From NCBI GenBank assembly GCA_023213395.1, contig CM041465.1, forward strand, positions 3,720,001 to 3,784,000: a DNA stretch of 64,000 nt, read 5' to 3'. The notes below the pieces were generated by a model, which was not told the DNA's origin, made no database searches, and saw only the letters and a program-made list of their open reading frames with translations. The stretch's first letter is position 1. The number at the start of each line of letters is the position of its first letter. A program made the position numbers and the translations under genes. The stretch comes from Cycas panzhihuaensis (Eukaryota > Cycadophyta). Of this stretch, positions 23,072 to 32,480 are shown piece after piece.

Positions 23072-23722
23072 TCATGAGTAAAACTTCTTAAGGAATTTCC
23101 TGTTAACAACTTTCTCAAATTTAAGACCCTCTAAGGTGGTGATCCTATAAGTGCCATTACCGAGGCTCTCGATAACGACAAAGGGGCCAACCCATCTAGG
23201 CTTGAATTTGGCCAAGCGGTCATGAAAATACTCCAATTTAAGGACGTGGTCCCCGGGAAACAAAAGATGAGAATGAAGACATTTATCGTAGGTCCTTTGT
23301 GAGCAGGATTTGGATGCTAGGTTAGCTTGGTAGGCGGCTAAGTGTCTCTCATCCAAAGCTTCAAGGTCAAGGAGGCGAGCCTGGCAGATCGACTCCTCAT
23401 CGACAAGACCTTGAAGAGAAACACGTAAGGAAGGAATCTCCACTTCCAACGAGAGTACTACCTCAGTACCATAAACTAGGGAGAATGGGGTCATTCCCGT
23501 GGTGGAATGGACAGAGGTGCGGTAAGCCCATAGAGCAGAAGGGACCTGAAGGTTCCAGTCTCTTTGAGACTGATCAACAATTTTCTTTAGAATATTAATG
23601 AGAGTCTTATTGAATGATTTCACTTGTCCATTTGGCTGAGGGTAATAAGGAGAGGAAGTTTTATGAGAAATTTTAAACTTCTCGCAAAGCTCATCCATCT
23701 CCTTATTGCAAAAAAGGGTTCT
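23072..23722 (-). pseudogene. Element B integrase, C-terminal part
   Basis: Downstream half of the integrase, after the H insertion. It begins at LFCNKEMDELCEKFKISHKT and includes PNGQVKSFNKT, where the third catalytic residue (Glu of the DDE triad) reads Lys. A long conserved tail follows (WAYRTSVHSTTGMTPFSLVYG, then FPGDHVLK) and the GPF/Y-type module (RWVGPFVVIESLGNGTYRI), ending at KKFYS. The frame is continuous for about 210 codons. No chromodomain is present, as expected for Tat. The N-terminal half is at 28957-29640. Confidence 0.88.
23718..23722. repeat. Left target-site duplication of H (GTTCT)
   Basis: GTTCT adjoins the LTR start TGATGG and equals 28957-28961. Inside the integrase frame of B. 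Confidence 0.95.
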
Positions 23723-24209
23723 TGATGGAATAATATTTGTAAGACTATGCTCTGATACCAAATGATGGAATAATATTTGCAAGACTATGCTTTGATACCA
23801 AATGAAGGAATATAAACTAGCAGGAGAACATGTCAGAACATATATCAAATAACCATAAACCAATATTGCATCAATACATCAATGTGTCACAATCACAATA
23901 GCATAAAGAACATGAAAGCCTTGTTGTTCAATCCATTGTAGCAATAATGAGCATTATAAATCTCCTCAAAGGTAGGCAGTGTCTAAAGACACCAGGGTTG
24001 TATACCCCTTAACATTTATAGTTTGGGGGAGGAGGGAAACTCCTTAACCCCTGAATTCAAATTAATAATAAAATAATACAACTTAACTCAAATGAAACTA
24101 ACTCAACTTACCTTAACTTACCTTGACATATTGAGCATCACATGTCTAAATTGAGGTGCATAATCCTGGTAGGTAAGAGGGAGTTGAGTGATGACATTAC
24201 ACTCCAACA
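23723..24209 (-). repeat. 3' LTR of H with duplicated PBS-containing module
   Basis: 487 bp, TGTTGGAGTG...TTCCATCA on the minus strand. Its outer end holds two tandem 40-bp units (23723-23762 and 23763-23802), each containing a copy of the PBS sequence in reverse complement (GCTCTGATACCA / GCTTTGATACCA). Confidence 0.9.
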
Positions 24210-24939
24210 TTCTCCCCCTTAATATCAACACGAACACTTGTATCTTTTCCTTGAACTTGTGGAATTGGTACTTGAAAAAAACTTTGAAATTCTGATCTTG
24301 ATCTTTATCAACTCTTGTCACCCTTATAGTCACATATATCTCTTTATCATAGAATGATGTAGGAAGACTATAAGTAGATGAAACTTGATGTAAATGTAGA
24401 TGAATAGCTGTAATTTGGACTTTGTCAACTAGAATATTAGGAAGGCTTTGAACTTGAACTTTTGTAATCTTTATGCTTTGAACAGTTGTCATATCATCAG
24501 GTTCATTCTTCATTATGTCATAAGATTCGTCTTCATGCTCCCCCTCAAATGGAGGATCAAATCCTTGTGCAACAAGGTGGTCCTGCATTTGATCTGAATC
24601 CTCATGGTTGTCGTCGTCATGATCTATCTGCTCACACTGCCTCACATGCTCATCAAACGTTTCATCAAATACATTGGGGGTATCTCCCCCATAAATGGAA
24701 ATCAATAAATCCCAAACATATTTAGATATTGTTAATTCAGAAACCAGTGAAAAGACATCATCAGTCATAGTGCAAAATAATAAACCTAACACTTCATTAT
24801 CTTTTCTAAAGTTTTCTTTAATGCTAAGGTCACATTCATGTTGTAAATACTTTAAAAGATCATGTTCAATAAAGTAAGTTTGCATGGTGTCATACCATAG
24901 TGAAAAGTTATGGCCATAAAAAATGGGGAATTATGCCAT
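24118..24939 (-). pseudogene. H gag fragment
   Basis: Begins at ATG 24939 (in-frame TAA at codon 3) and shows the copia gag N-terminus: FPIFYGHNFSLWYDTM, then TYFIEHDLLKYL, ENFRKDNEVLGLLF and SKYVWDLL. Beyond about residue 110 it switches to an acidic stretch (DHDDDNHEDSDQMQDH) and other sequence without known domains, and its end runs into the 3' LTR. The capsid C-terminal part, zinc knuckle and all of pol are missing. It is probably a deletion derivative in which the leftover frame is open by chance or weak selection. Confidence 0.7.
24210..24221 (-). other. Polypurine tract of H
   Basis: TTAAGGGGGAGAAT-type sequence on the minus strand, directly before the LTR start TGTTGGAG. Confidence 0.75.
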
Positions 24940-27900
24940 TTTGAAAGCAATGTAATCAATAAGAAAATAATGATGCGTTTGAAAGCAAACTTAATAAATC
25001 TTTTCCACTTATGCAAAACTAAAATAAACTATTGAGAATGAAATATAAAGAGCTTTCAAAAATACCAATTTCTCAAATGAGTAAATGTAAATCTTCAATG
25101 TAAGAAAAACTTTCCCTTTTTGTATAAAAATAACTTTTCTTTGAGAAAAATATGTATTGCCTTATGAACAAGTGCTGGTTTGAAATAGCTTAAAATGCTC
25201 TGATACCATGTTAGAAAATATACTATAGCCAAACTATGCTCTGATACTAAATGAAGGAAAATATAATAGTAGGACTATGCTCGTAGAAAGATCAAGTAGA
25301 AACCTTAAGTTAAACAATGAGATATAAACTAGAATTTTCTTTAAAATTTTGAAAGAAGACAAGCTTATTAGGATGTACGTATATGCTCAACTTTAACAGC
25401 TTAAAACTATACTGAATAATGGCAGAATAACTTAAGATTCTACCAATATATAGATTAATAAGGTGTGAATCCAATAAATAAACGGTTTTGAAAACGGGTA
25501 CCAATAAATCACAATTTGAGTGATGCAAAGGTATGGACCTCCTTATAGAGCCTAACAGGAGCAGGGTAGTCAAAATTTGTATAAAATTACTAATTAACCT
25601 TTAAAAAAAGTTGAACAAAGGACAAAATATTATTTATGAAGTAATCAATGTTCTTCCAATTGAAAATTTTAGAAAAATATATTAAAAAGAGGTGTAAAAA
25701 CAGTAGATTTATGGCAATGAGATACCTCAACTTTGACTGATTTGAAATATAAGAAAAATGTGTCAAAATATATAGAAAAATATGTCAAAATGAAGAGAAA
25801 TGAGTCAGCTTCCCAACGAAGCTAATAGAATTGAAATCTGATATGAAATGAGAAAGTTATAGTGAAAAATGTAACAGGTACTTTTATGTAGAATGTTAGG
25901 AAACAGGCAAAAAACAACTAAATTCCTAATTTCAGCGATTAAAATATTAATGAAGGTGAACTCAAAAAATTGAAGTAAAAGTGGGTATTAAAGTCTATAC
26001 AACGTAGATCGCTATAGAGGAAATTTGGATAAAAAATAGTTTACCAGAAATAAATGACAGCCAGTTCTAAAAATGATTTTGTTAAAAATACGAAAATTGC
26101 TGAAATTTTTAAAGTCTTTGTTAAAATGGTCGAAACAGGGTCAAATTGGCACCAAATTGGTCATATGACCAGTCAAAATCAGTGTACAGAAAATTTCTGA
26201 TCTATTGGGGAAGGTTTTGTTTGAAACTGATAGGCTAGAAAGACATTATGGCCACAAAAGCGCCAATAACTTTATGAAAAATAAAATTTTAAAAAAATAA
26301 AGTTTAAAATTAAAAAAAGCTTCTTAAAAAAATGGGTCAAGATGGATCGAGGATTGAACCCAAGATCAGTCAGACAACAAAGACCTCCGATGCCAAGAGG
26401 GTGAACATGCTCATCAAGAACAAAAGATAAAAAATTTAAAACTCGTTTAAACTTGGATCTCAAAAGACTATTAATTAAGTTCAATTTTTTTAAAACCTTA
26501 ATAGGATGGGAAACGTACAGTAGAGAAAATATACAATGATTGAATGACGGAAAGCGCTAATTAAATAATGAAATCTCCAATAGGCGAAACCAAGTCAATG
26601 TAGATAACGAAATTGCCAGTAGGCGAACGCTATACGCAAGTCCAAACGGATAAATAATCAAATCGCAAATATATACTGAATGCAATAAATGATAATGGGG
26701 ACGGCCAGAGTGTAGCGCACCGATGATAATCCAACCAGATAAATAATATCAAATCGTAAATATATGAAAGCAATAAGTGATATATGAATGCAATAAATGA
26801 TAATCAATAGTGCGCCAATGATAATCAAAGGCAGCAACAATAAGCAAACGCAGATCCAATATCAATGCAATGAATGGAAATGACGCAGTGATGGCAGAGC
26901 CGTAACGAGTAACGAGACGCACTATGGGCCTAGCGCCAGAGAGATGGCCAAAGCCAAAGCAGATAAAACAAAACGACTGCGATGTATAAGCACTAACACA
27001 GACGAAGTTGCTAGCAGTGCGCCGAGATAACACGGAGGCCACTAACACAGACGAAGCAACAGATAACACGCCAAGACTAGAGGCAGACTGAGAGGCTATG
27101 AAGTGTGAAGCACGGAGGCGCTGATAGACGGGTAGATGTTGTAGGACAGCCAATACGAGATGGCACCATGCAGGAGAGGGATGGATGCTTTAGCAGTATG
27201 GAGGGTGAAGTGTGAAGCACGAAGGCGCCGATAGACGGGTAGACGTTGTAGGACGACCAACATGAGACAACACCAAGTAGGAGAGGGATGGATGCTTTAG
27301 CAGTATGGAGGGTGAGATAGTACACAGGCTAAGTAGTGTTGGCAACAGGCGAGGCACACAGACCTTAGTAGCGTTAACATAGAGAGAGGGTGTCAATAAT
27401 GTAGGAGAGTTGTTCAGTATGGTTACAAAGAGTGCACAGATGCAAAAGAGTCGGCTCGTGCTATATATATGTTGAGATTAAGCCAAGATACTTGGTAACA
27501 ATACTACGATCTATCGATAACAAAGCGCATGATATAATCTTAAAGTATTGTTGGGTGCAACACTAAAAATGTTCAAACTAAACGGGAAGGTAGACAGAAA
27601 AAGCATATATTGAAGATCAAAGGAACAAAGCAAAAATATATATCAAAAAAATTTTATTTATTTGGAGATCAAAGGAATGAAGAACCTGGTTCCCGTATGG
27701 TTGTGCAAACTTCTGAGTGGTAGAACTTCCTTCACAGTGGATGAAATTCTGATCCATCTTCTCTAATGGATAGGTGAGCTCGCCAGAATCTCAACAAGGA
27801 GTCATATGGACAAGTTTCGCCAGATGTATGAGCAACTGGAATACGCAGCAGTAGCTGTCTTGATCTTGTATATATCTTCTTCAAAAGGCTGAATATGCCT

Positions 27901-28455
27901 CAAATACTATAAATCTGATAAATAGTCTTGAAAATAATATGATGAAAAATATAGATCTGAACTAAATATAGCAGAAAATGCTGAAAAAATCTGATACAAT
28001 AAGCAGATTTATAATAAAAATAACAGATCTGAAGCAACAAGTTGTAGATTTTTGAAAAAAACTTGATAACTTTTGTATGCAGCTGATGCTCTTTTACAAA
28101 TCTGCAAAAAATATTAAATAAGTAGACAAATAACTTGTAAATTATCAAAATATATGATAAATCTATAGATCTGAAGGGAAAATAACTTAAATATGAGAAT
28201 AAAACTTAAATGTATATAACTTGCTGCTGAAAATCCTTTGTAGATCTGCACAAATCTGAAAATAGATCTCAGTAATATTTGTTGAATCAAAAATATAGCT
28301 CAACAATAATCAAAATATGCTGAAATAATATATAAAACTTGCTAAAAATTTTCAGAAAAATAAATCTAGTTAATATATATTGCTTGTAAAAATCATTGTA
28401 GAGTGCCAGAGATCCTCACATTTTCCTTAAAACTTCAGCAGGTCAACAATTGCCT
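24940..28455 (-). other. Long non-coding leader of H
   Basis: About 3.5 kb without a credible ORF, A/T-rich except for a GC-richer part near 26700-27450. Parts align in reverse complement with E's leader, for example the GTCAGCTTC.TTGGGAAGCTGAC hairpin-like block near 25800 against 40400. Extra PBS-like GCTCTGATACCA motifs occur at 25197-25208 and a variant at 25238-25249. Confidence 0.7.
27095..27312. repeat. Tandem repeat of about 108 bp in H leader
   Basis: Two adjacent copies of a unit containing GATAGACGGGTAGA.GTTGTAGGAC and GGATGGATGCTTTAGCAGTATGG (second motif at 27181 and 27289, 108 bp apart). E's leader also has GC-rich tandem repeats at the comparable place. Confidence 0.75.
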
Positions 28456-28467
28456 GCTCTGATACCA
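28456..28467 (-). other. Primer binding site of H
   Basis: TGGTATCAGAGC on the minus strand, two bases from the 5' LTR edge at 28470. Confidence 0.85.
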
Positions 28468-28469
28468 AA

Positions 28470-28956
28470 TGATGGAATAATATTTGCAAGACTATACTCT
28501 GATACCAAATGATGGAATAATATTTACAAGACTATGCTCTGATACCAAATGAAGGAATATAAACTAGTAGGAGAACAGGTTAGAACATATATCAAATAAC
28601 CATAAACTAGTATTGCATTAATATATCAATGTGTCAAAATCACAATAGCATAAAGAACATGAAAGCCTTGTTGTTCAATCCATTATAGCAATAATGAGCA
28701 TTACAAATCTCCTCAAAGGTAAGTGGTGTTTAAAGACACCAGGGTTGTACATCCCTTAACATTTATAGTTTGGGGGAGGAGGGAAACTCCTCAACCCCTG
28801 AATTCAAATTAATAATAAAATAATACAACTTAACTCAAATGAAACTAACTCAACTTACCTTAACTTACCTTGACATGTTGAGCATCACATGTCTAAATTG
28901 AGGTGCATAATCCTGGTAGGTAAGAGGGAGTTGAGTGATGACATTACACTCCAACA
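28470..28956 (-). repeat. 5' LTR of H
   Basis: 487 bp, same length as the other LTR, with the same two 40-bp PBS-containing units at its inner end (28470-28509 and 28510-28549). GTTCT follows at 28957-28961. Confidence 0.92.
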
Positions 28957-29640
28957 GTTCTGTTGTCAGTGATTAGGACATCAGGAATCCCAAAACGGCA
29001 AATGATATGCTGGTAAATGAAGGTAGCTATCATCTTACTAGGGGAAGTAACTAGAGGGATGGCCTCTGCCCATTTGGTAAAGTATTCCATAGTAGTCAAG
29101 ATAAACTTGTGCTTCGACGAGGAGGTTAGAGAGATAGCCCCAATAAGGTCTAGACCCCACTTAGTAAAAGGCCATAGAGATATGATAGATTGAAGGGCCT
29201 TGAAAGGCACATGGGAGATGTTGGTGTGTTCTTGATATCGTCGACATCTCAAGGCAAAAGCATGGGCGTTGTTGAAGAGGGATGACCAATAGTAACCCAT
29301 ACAGAGGATCCTCTAGGCCATGGACTGGCCCCCAAAGTGATCCGTACAAATACCATGGTGATATTCGCAGAGTATTTGGTCTACTTCATTAGCGGTGATG
29401 CAGCAGAGGAGGATCCCATCAAAAGACCTCTTGTACAATACTTCATCCATGAGGAAGTATTGCCTAGTAGAAGTCTAGATACGAGATCTAACTTTACTAC
29501 TAGCATCAGGGCAGTATTGATGTTGTGTGAGATACCATACAATGTCGCCATACCACTCATTGTCGATGAGTGGATAGGGAGAAACATCTTGAATAGTCAA
29601 GATGGACTCATCAGGAAGGGAATTATCAACGGGGGTATCG
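28957..29640 (-). pseudogene. Element B integrase, N-terminal part
   Basis: Zinc-binding N-terminus remnant (EYHHGICTDHFGG, then CRRYQEHTN) near 29200-29330 and the start of the catalytic core: KWGLDLIGAISLTSSSKHKF with the first Asp, and DVLITDN with the second Asp at the H insertion edge. The frame 28944-29300 is open. Stop codons interrupt the upstream spacer towards RNase H. The partner half is at 23072-23722. Confidence 0.85.
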
Positions 29641-31097
29641 AGTGAGTTAAGAATAGGGGCATTCGTGAGCTACTCATCCACTACCATTTATTTCTTTGAT
29701 TTCTGGTTAATGATATAAAGGTCAAACTCTTGAAGCAGGATGGCCCAACGGCTGGCCCTACCTATCAAGTCTTAACGAGTAAGTAAATATCTTAAGAGAT
29801 CAGACTGGACGATCACCTTGGTGGTGTTACTAAGAAAATAATGTCTAAACTTCTTAGTCGCGTGGACCAGGGAGAGACATTCCTTCTCAGCAGGAGGGTA
29901 ATTAAGTTCAGTAGCCATGAGGGTGCGACTGATAAAGTAAATGGCTCTCTCAACTCCTGAGTCGTCCTCCTAAGCCAACATAGCACCTAGGGACTCATCA
30001 GTCACCGAAGTATAAAGAATGAAGGGCCTATTAAAACAAGGGGACGCCAATATAGGAGTGGAAATAAGGGCTTCCTTGATTCCTTCAAAGGCTTGTTGGG
30101 CCTTATCAGACTAAACAAATGGGGCTCCCTTCTTCAATAGGTTTGTTAAAGGTTTAGCACTTACAGTGAAGTCTGCCAGGAAGCACATGAGGAAACTAAG
30201 CCTACCTAAGAATGACTTGATCTGTCATTGGATCCTAAGAGGTGTCATATCAAGGATTACCTTGATTTTTTCAGTGTCAATCTGGATTCCTTATTTTGAC
30301 ATAAGAAATCCAAGGAGTTTGCCCAAAGTGACGGCAAGCACACACTTGAGAGGGTTTAGGCTCACATAGCACTTACGACATCACGTGAAGATAGCCCACA
30401 AGTCAGAGGGATGATGGGCCCTAACACGTGAGAGACCCATCATGTCATCCATAAAGACCTCTAATGTGTGGTCAATGAGGTCATGGAAGATGAAATATAT
30501 TACTCTTTGATAGGTAATGCCTATATTTTTAAGACTAAAGGGCATTACCTTATAGGCAAAGGTACCCCACAGGATGGTGAAGGCCATCTTGTGATGGTCT
30601 TCAGGAGATATCTGGATATGATTATAGCTAGGGAAGTCGTCCATCAAGGACATAACTTTGAAACTGAAAGTTTGATCAATGATTTGATCGATGAAGGGGA
30701 GTGGAAAATTATCCTTAGAACAAGTATTGTTAATATCACAGAAATCGACGCACATCTGGATGGTCCTGTTCTTTTTAGCAATGGGAACAATGTTGGATAC
30801 TCACTTGGGGTAATCGATAGAAGTGATAAGTCCAGCATCCAAAAGTTTCTTGACCTCCATCTTGACGACAACTGAGAGCTTAGGGTGAAGAGGACGCTGC
30901 TTCTAGCACACAGGATGGGCACCAGGAATGGTAGTGAGATTATGAGTAACAATGGAGGGGTCAATTCCCTTCATGTCAAAATAATCCCACACAAAGATAT
31001 CCTAGAATTCCTAGAACAAAAGGGAATATTCCCTTACTTCATCAAGAGAGCATTCTATTCCTACCTTAATGACCTTACCAAGGGCTAAGACTATGTC
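29641..31097 (-). pseudogene. Element B reverse transcriptase and RT-linked RNase H
   Basis: The gypsy RT starts around 31090 (GKVIKVG.ECS-type lead-in), with RPLHPKLS and MEVKKLLDAGLITSID near 30810, MCVDFCDINNTCSKDNFPLP (30755 onward), and the catalytic region TLEVFMDDMMGLSR, where the usual Y-[IV]-D-D reads F-M-D-D with both aspartates kept. The RT-linked RNase H follows (ISRTLMATELNYPPAEKECL, near 29930) but lacks a clean frame. In-frame stops occur in several places. Together with integrase this was the replication polyprotein. Confidence 0.85.
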
Positions 31098-31883
31098 CTA
31101 GGTCACTCGCATGCACAAGGCATTCCCCTCCTCTAAATGGAGAGGGCCAAGATCAATAGGAAGAGATGGAATAGGGGATGGGATTGGGTCAGCAAGTGTA
31201 GACCCAATCACGAGGATCTTCTGGTGGCCAAGCCTATGGTGACTAGAAGGAAAGTTGGGCACGGAACCCGCTAAGTGATCGAGCAAGGCCTCATCATCCT
31301 CGAAGTAATCCACCCCATGGATGACCTTACTCTGAGGAGATGAAGTGCTGGAGGAAGTAGGAGCAATGGGACCATGGTGGTCATCAGGTTGTCCAACGTC
31401 CTCGACAGACTCCAAGAGAGAGTTAGGAACGGGCTCCTTGGAAGGAACGAAAGGAAGTTCCTCGAAGTCATTGCCTGCGAGGGGTGATGGGGAGGAAGAA
31501 CCAATGACAGATGAGTCAATACGAGCGATGATATGTGACACAGAGGAGTGACTAGTCTCACTAATGAAAGAGGCTCTAGGTGGGGATCTAGAATGAGATT
31601 GGTGCATCCTACTAGTGCAGAGGAAAGAAACAGGGTGAAGATAATCCTCGTCCTCGTCATGGGACTCATCATCACTAAACGAGATGAGGTACCCGTAGCT
31701 CCCAACACTGATAGGGGCAAAGCATGTAAGACTAGGGGAAGAAGATGCAGGATCTTCTTCAATGTGAGATGGGTTGGGTGTGCCGATGGAGCAAGATAAG
31801 GCGTGAGTAGAAGGGCCTTGACTCACTTGGTTAATAGGGCAAGTTTGTTTAATAGGTGGACGCTCGTAGGAAACAACCCTCAT
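31098..31883 (-). CDS. Acidic linker region between protease and RT in B
   Basis: An uninterrupted 261-codon frame, striking in an otherwise decayed copy. It contains SLTCFAPISVGSYGYLISFS, a DDESHDEDEDYLHPVSFL acidic patch, SHIIARIDSSV, a Glu/Pro-rich middle, and VIHGVDYFEDDEALLDHLAG near the C-terminus. C carries the same order (62191-62900). I recognise no domain. It lies between the protease stop and the RT start, so in the intact polyprotein it would be a pro-RT linker. Openness by chance cannot be excluded. Confidence 0.6.
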   Translation of the reverse strand: MRVVSYERPPIKQTCPINQVSQGPSTHALSCSIGTPNPSHIEEDPASSSPSLTCFAPISVGSYGYLISFSDDESHDEDEDYLHPVSFLCTSRMHQSHSRSPPRASFISETSHSSVSHIIARIDSSVIGSSSPSPLAGNDFEELPFVPSKEPVPNSLLESVEDVGQPDDHHGPIAPTSSSTSSPQSKVIHGVDYFEDDEALLDHLAGSVPNFPSSHHRLGHQKILVIGSTLADPIPSPIPSLPIDLGPLHLEEGNALCMRVT

Positions 31884-32480
31884 TCATCCATCATCGACAA
31901 ACTTAAGTTGCCCCCAGCAGGTCAAACACACATCTCCCATCTGGTCAAGTGATGGTCGACCTAAGAGAAGGTTGTAGTCGATGTTGACGTCAAGGACTAC
32001 AATATCAGCGAGGACAGTCTTGCTCTCAAAAGTGAGCAGGATCGAGACAGATCCTAATGGGGTCTTTTCACTACTGACGTAGCCTTGGCATCACCAAGGA
32101 ATAGGTTCTAAGGTAGAAATACTAAGCTCTTGCATAATACGTAAGGGCATGGCATTCATGGAAGAACCATTGTCGATAACGGTCCTTCGCAGGGTAGAGT
32201 CAGGTGTGTCAATGATGATAATGAACGGGAAGTTCTATTGGCGTTCCCTTTCACATGTTGGGGAAAGGTCTTTAGGGTCAAAAGAAATGATAGGCTCATG
32301 GCTTTGGGTAACACCCAAAGTATGGATGGGCACGTCATTCGATCTTAAAGCTTCCAAAAGGAGAGTTTGTTGTTCGAGACAACTCCTCAAAACATCCATC
32401 AAGGACATTCCTGCAACGACAATATGGAGTTCGTCCATGATAGAGAAGGGCTTACCCTTCGCAGTAGGTTAGGTAAGCGC
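31884..32480 (-). pseudogene. Element B protease
   Basis: Aspartic protease. GMSLMDVLRSCLEQQTLLLE opens it and TVIDNGSSMNAMPL (near 32185-32150) keeps the catalytic Asp. The end matches LLLGRPSLDQ and a WGQLKFVDDG-like tail. It corresponds to C 61600-62190 and A 8761-9262. Frames are interrupted. It would cleave the gag-pol polyprotein during particle maturation. Confidence 0.8.

Larger units (their letters stand above)
23723..28956 (-). mobile_element. Element H, non-autonomous copia derivative in B's integrase
   Basis: A 5234-bp element with two 487-bp LTRs (23723-24209 and 28470-28956), minus-strand PBS (28456-28467), PPT (24210-24221) and GTTCT duplications. The interior has only a gag N-terminal remnant and a 3.5-kb leader. 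No protease, integrase, RT or RNase H is seen, so it would need enzymes supplied in trans. Part of its leader is homologous to the leader of E. The LTRs differ from each other at roughly twenty positions. Confidence 0.93.

Noticed and set aside
23723-23802. Short repeats with spacers as a CRISPR-like array
   Set aside because: Only two adjacent units without spacers, in a plant retroelement LTR.
30468-30875. 135-codon plus-strand ORF opposite B's RT
   Set aside because: It is the antisense shadow of conserved RT sequence; the minus strand carries the RT motifs.
31345-31799. Plus-strand ORFs opposite the acidic linker
   Set aside because: Shadow frames. The linker on the minus strand is conserved in C, these are not.
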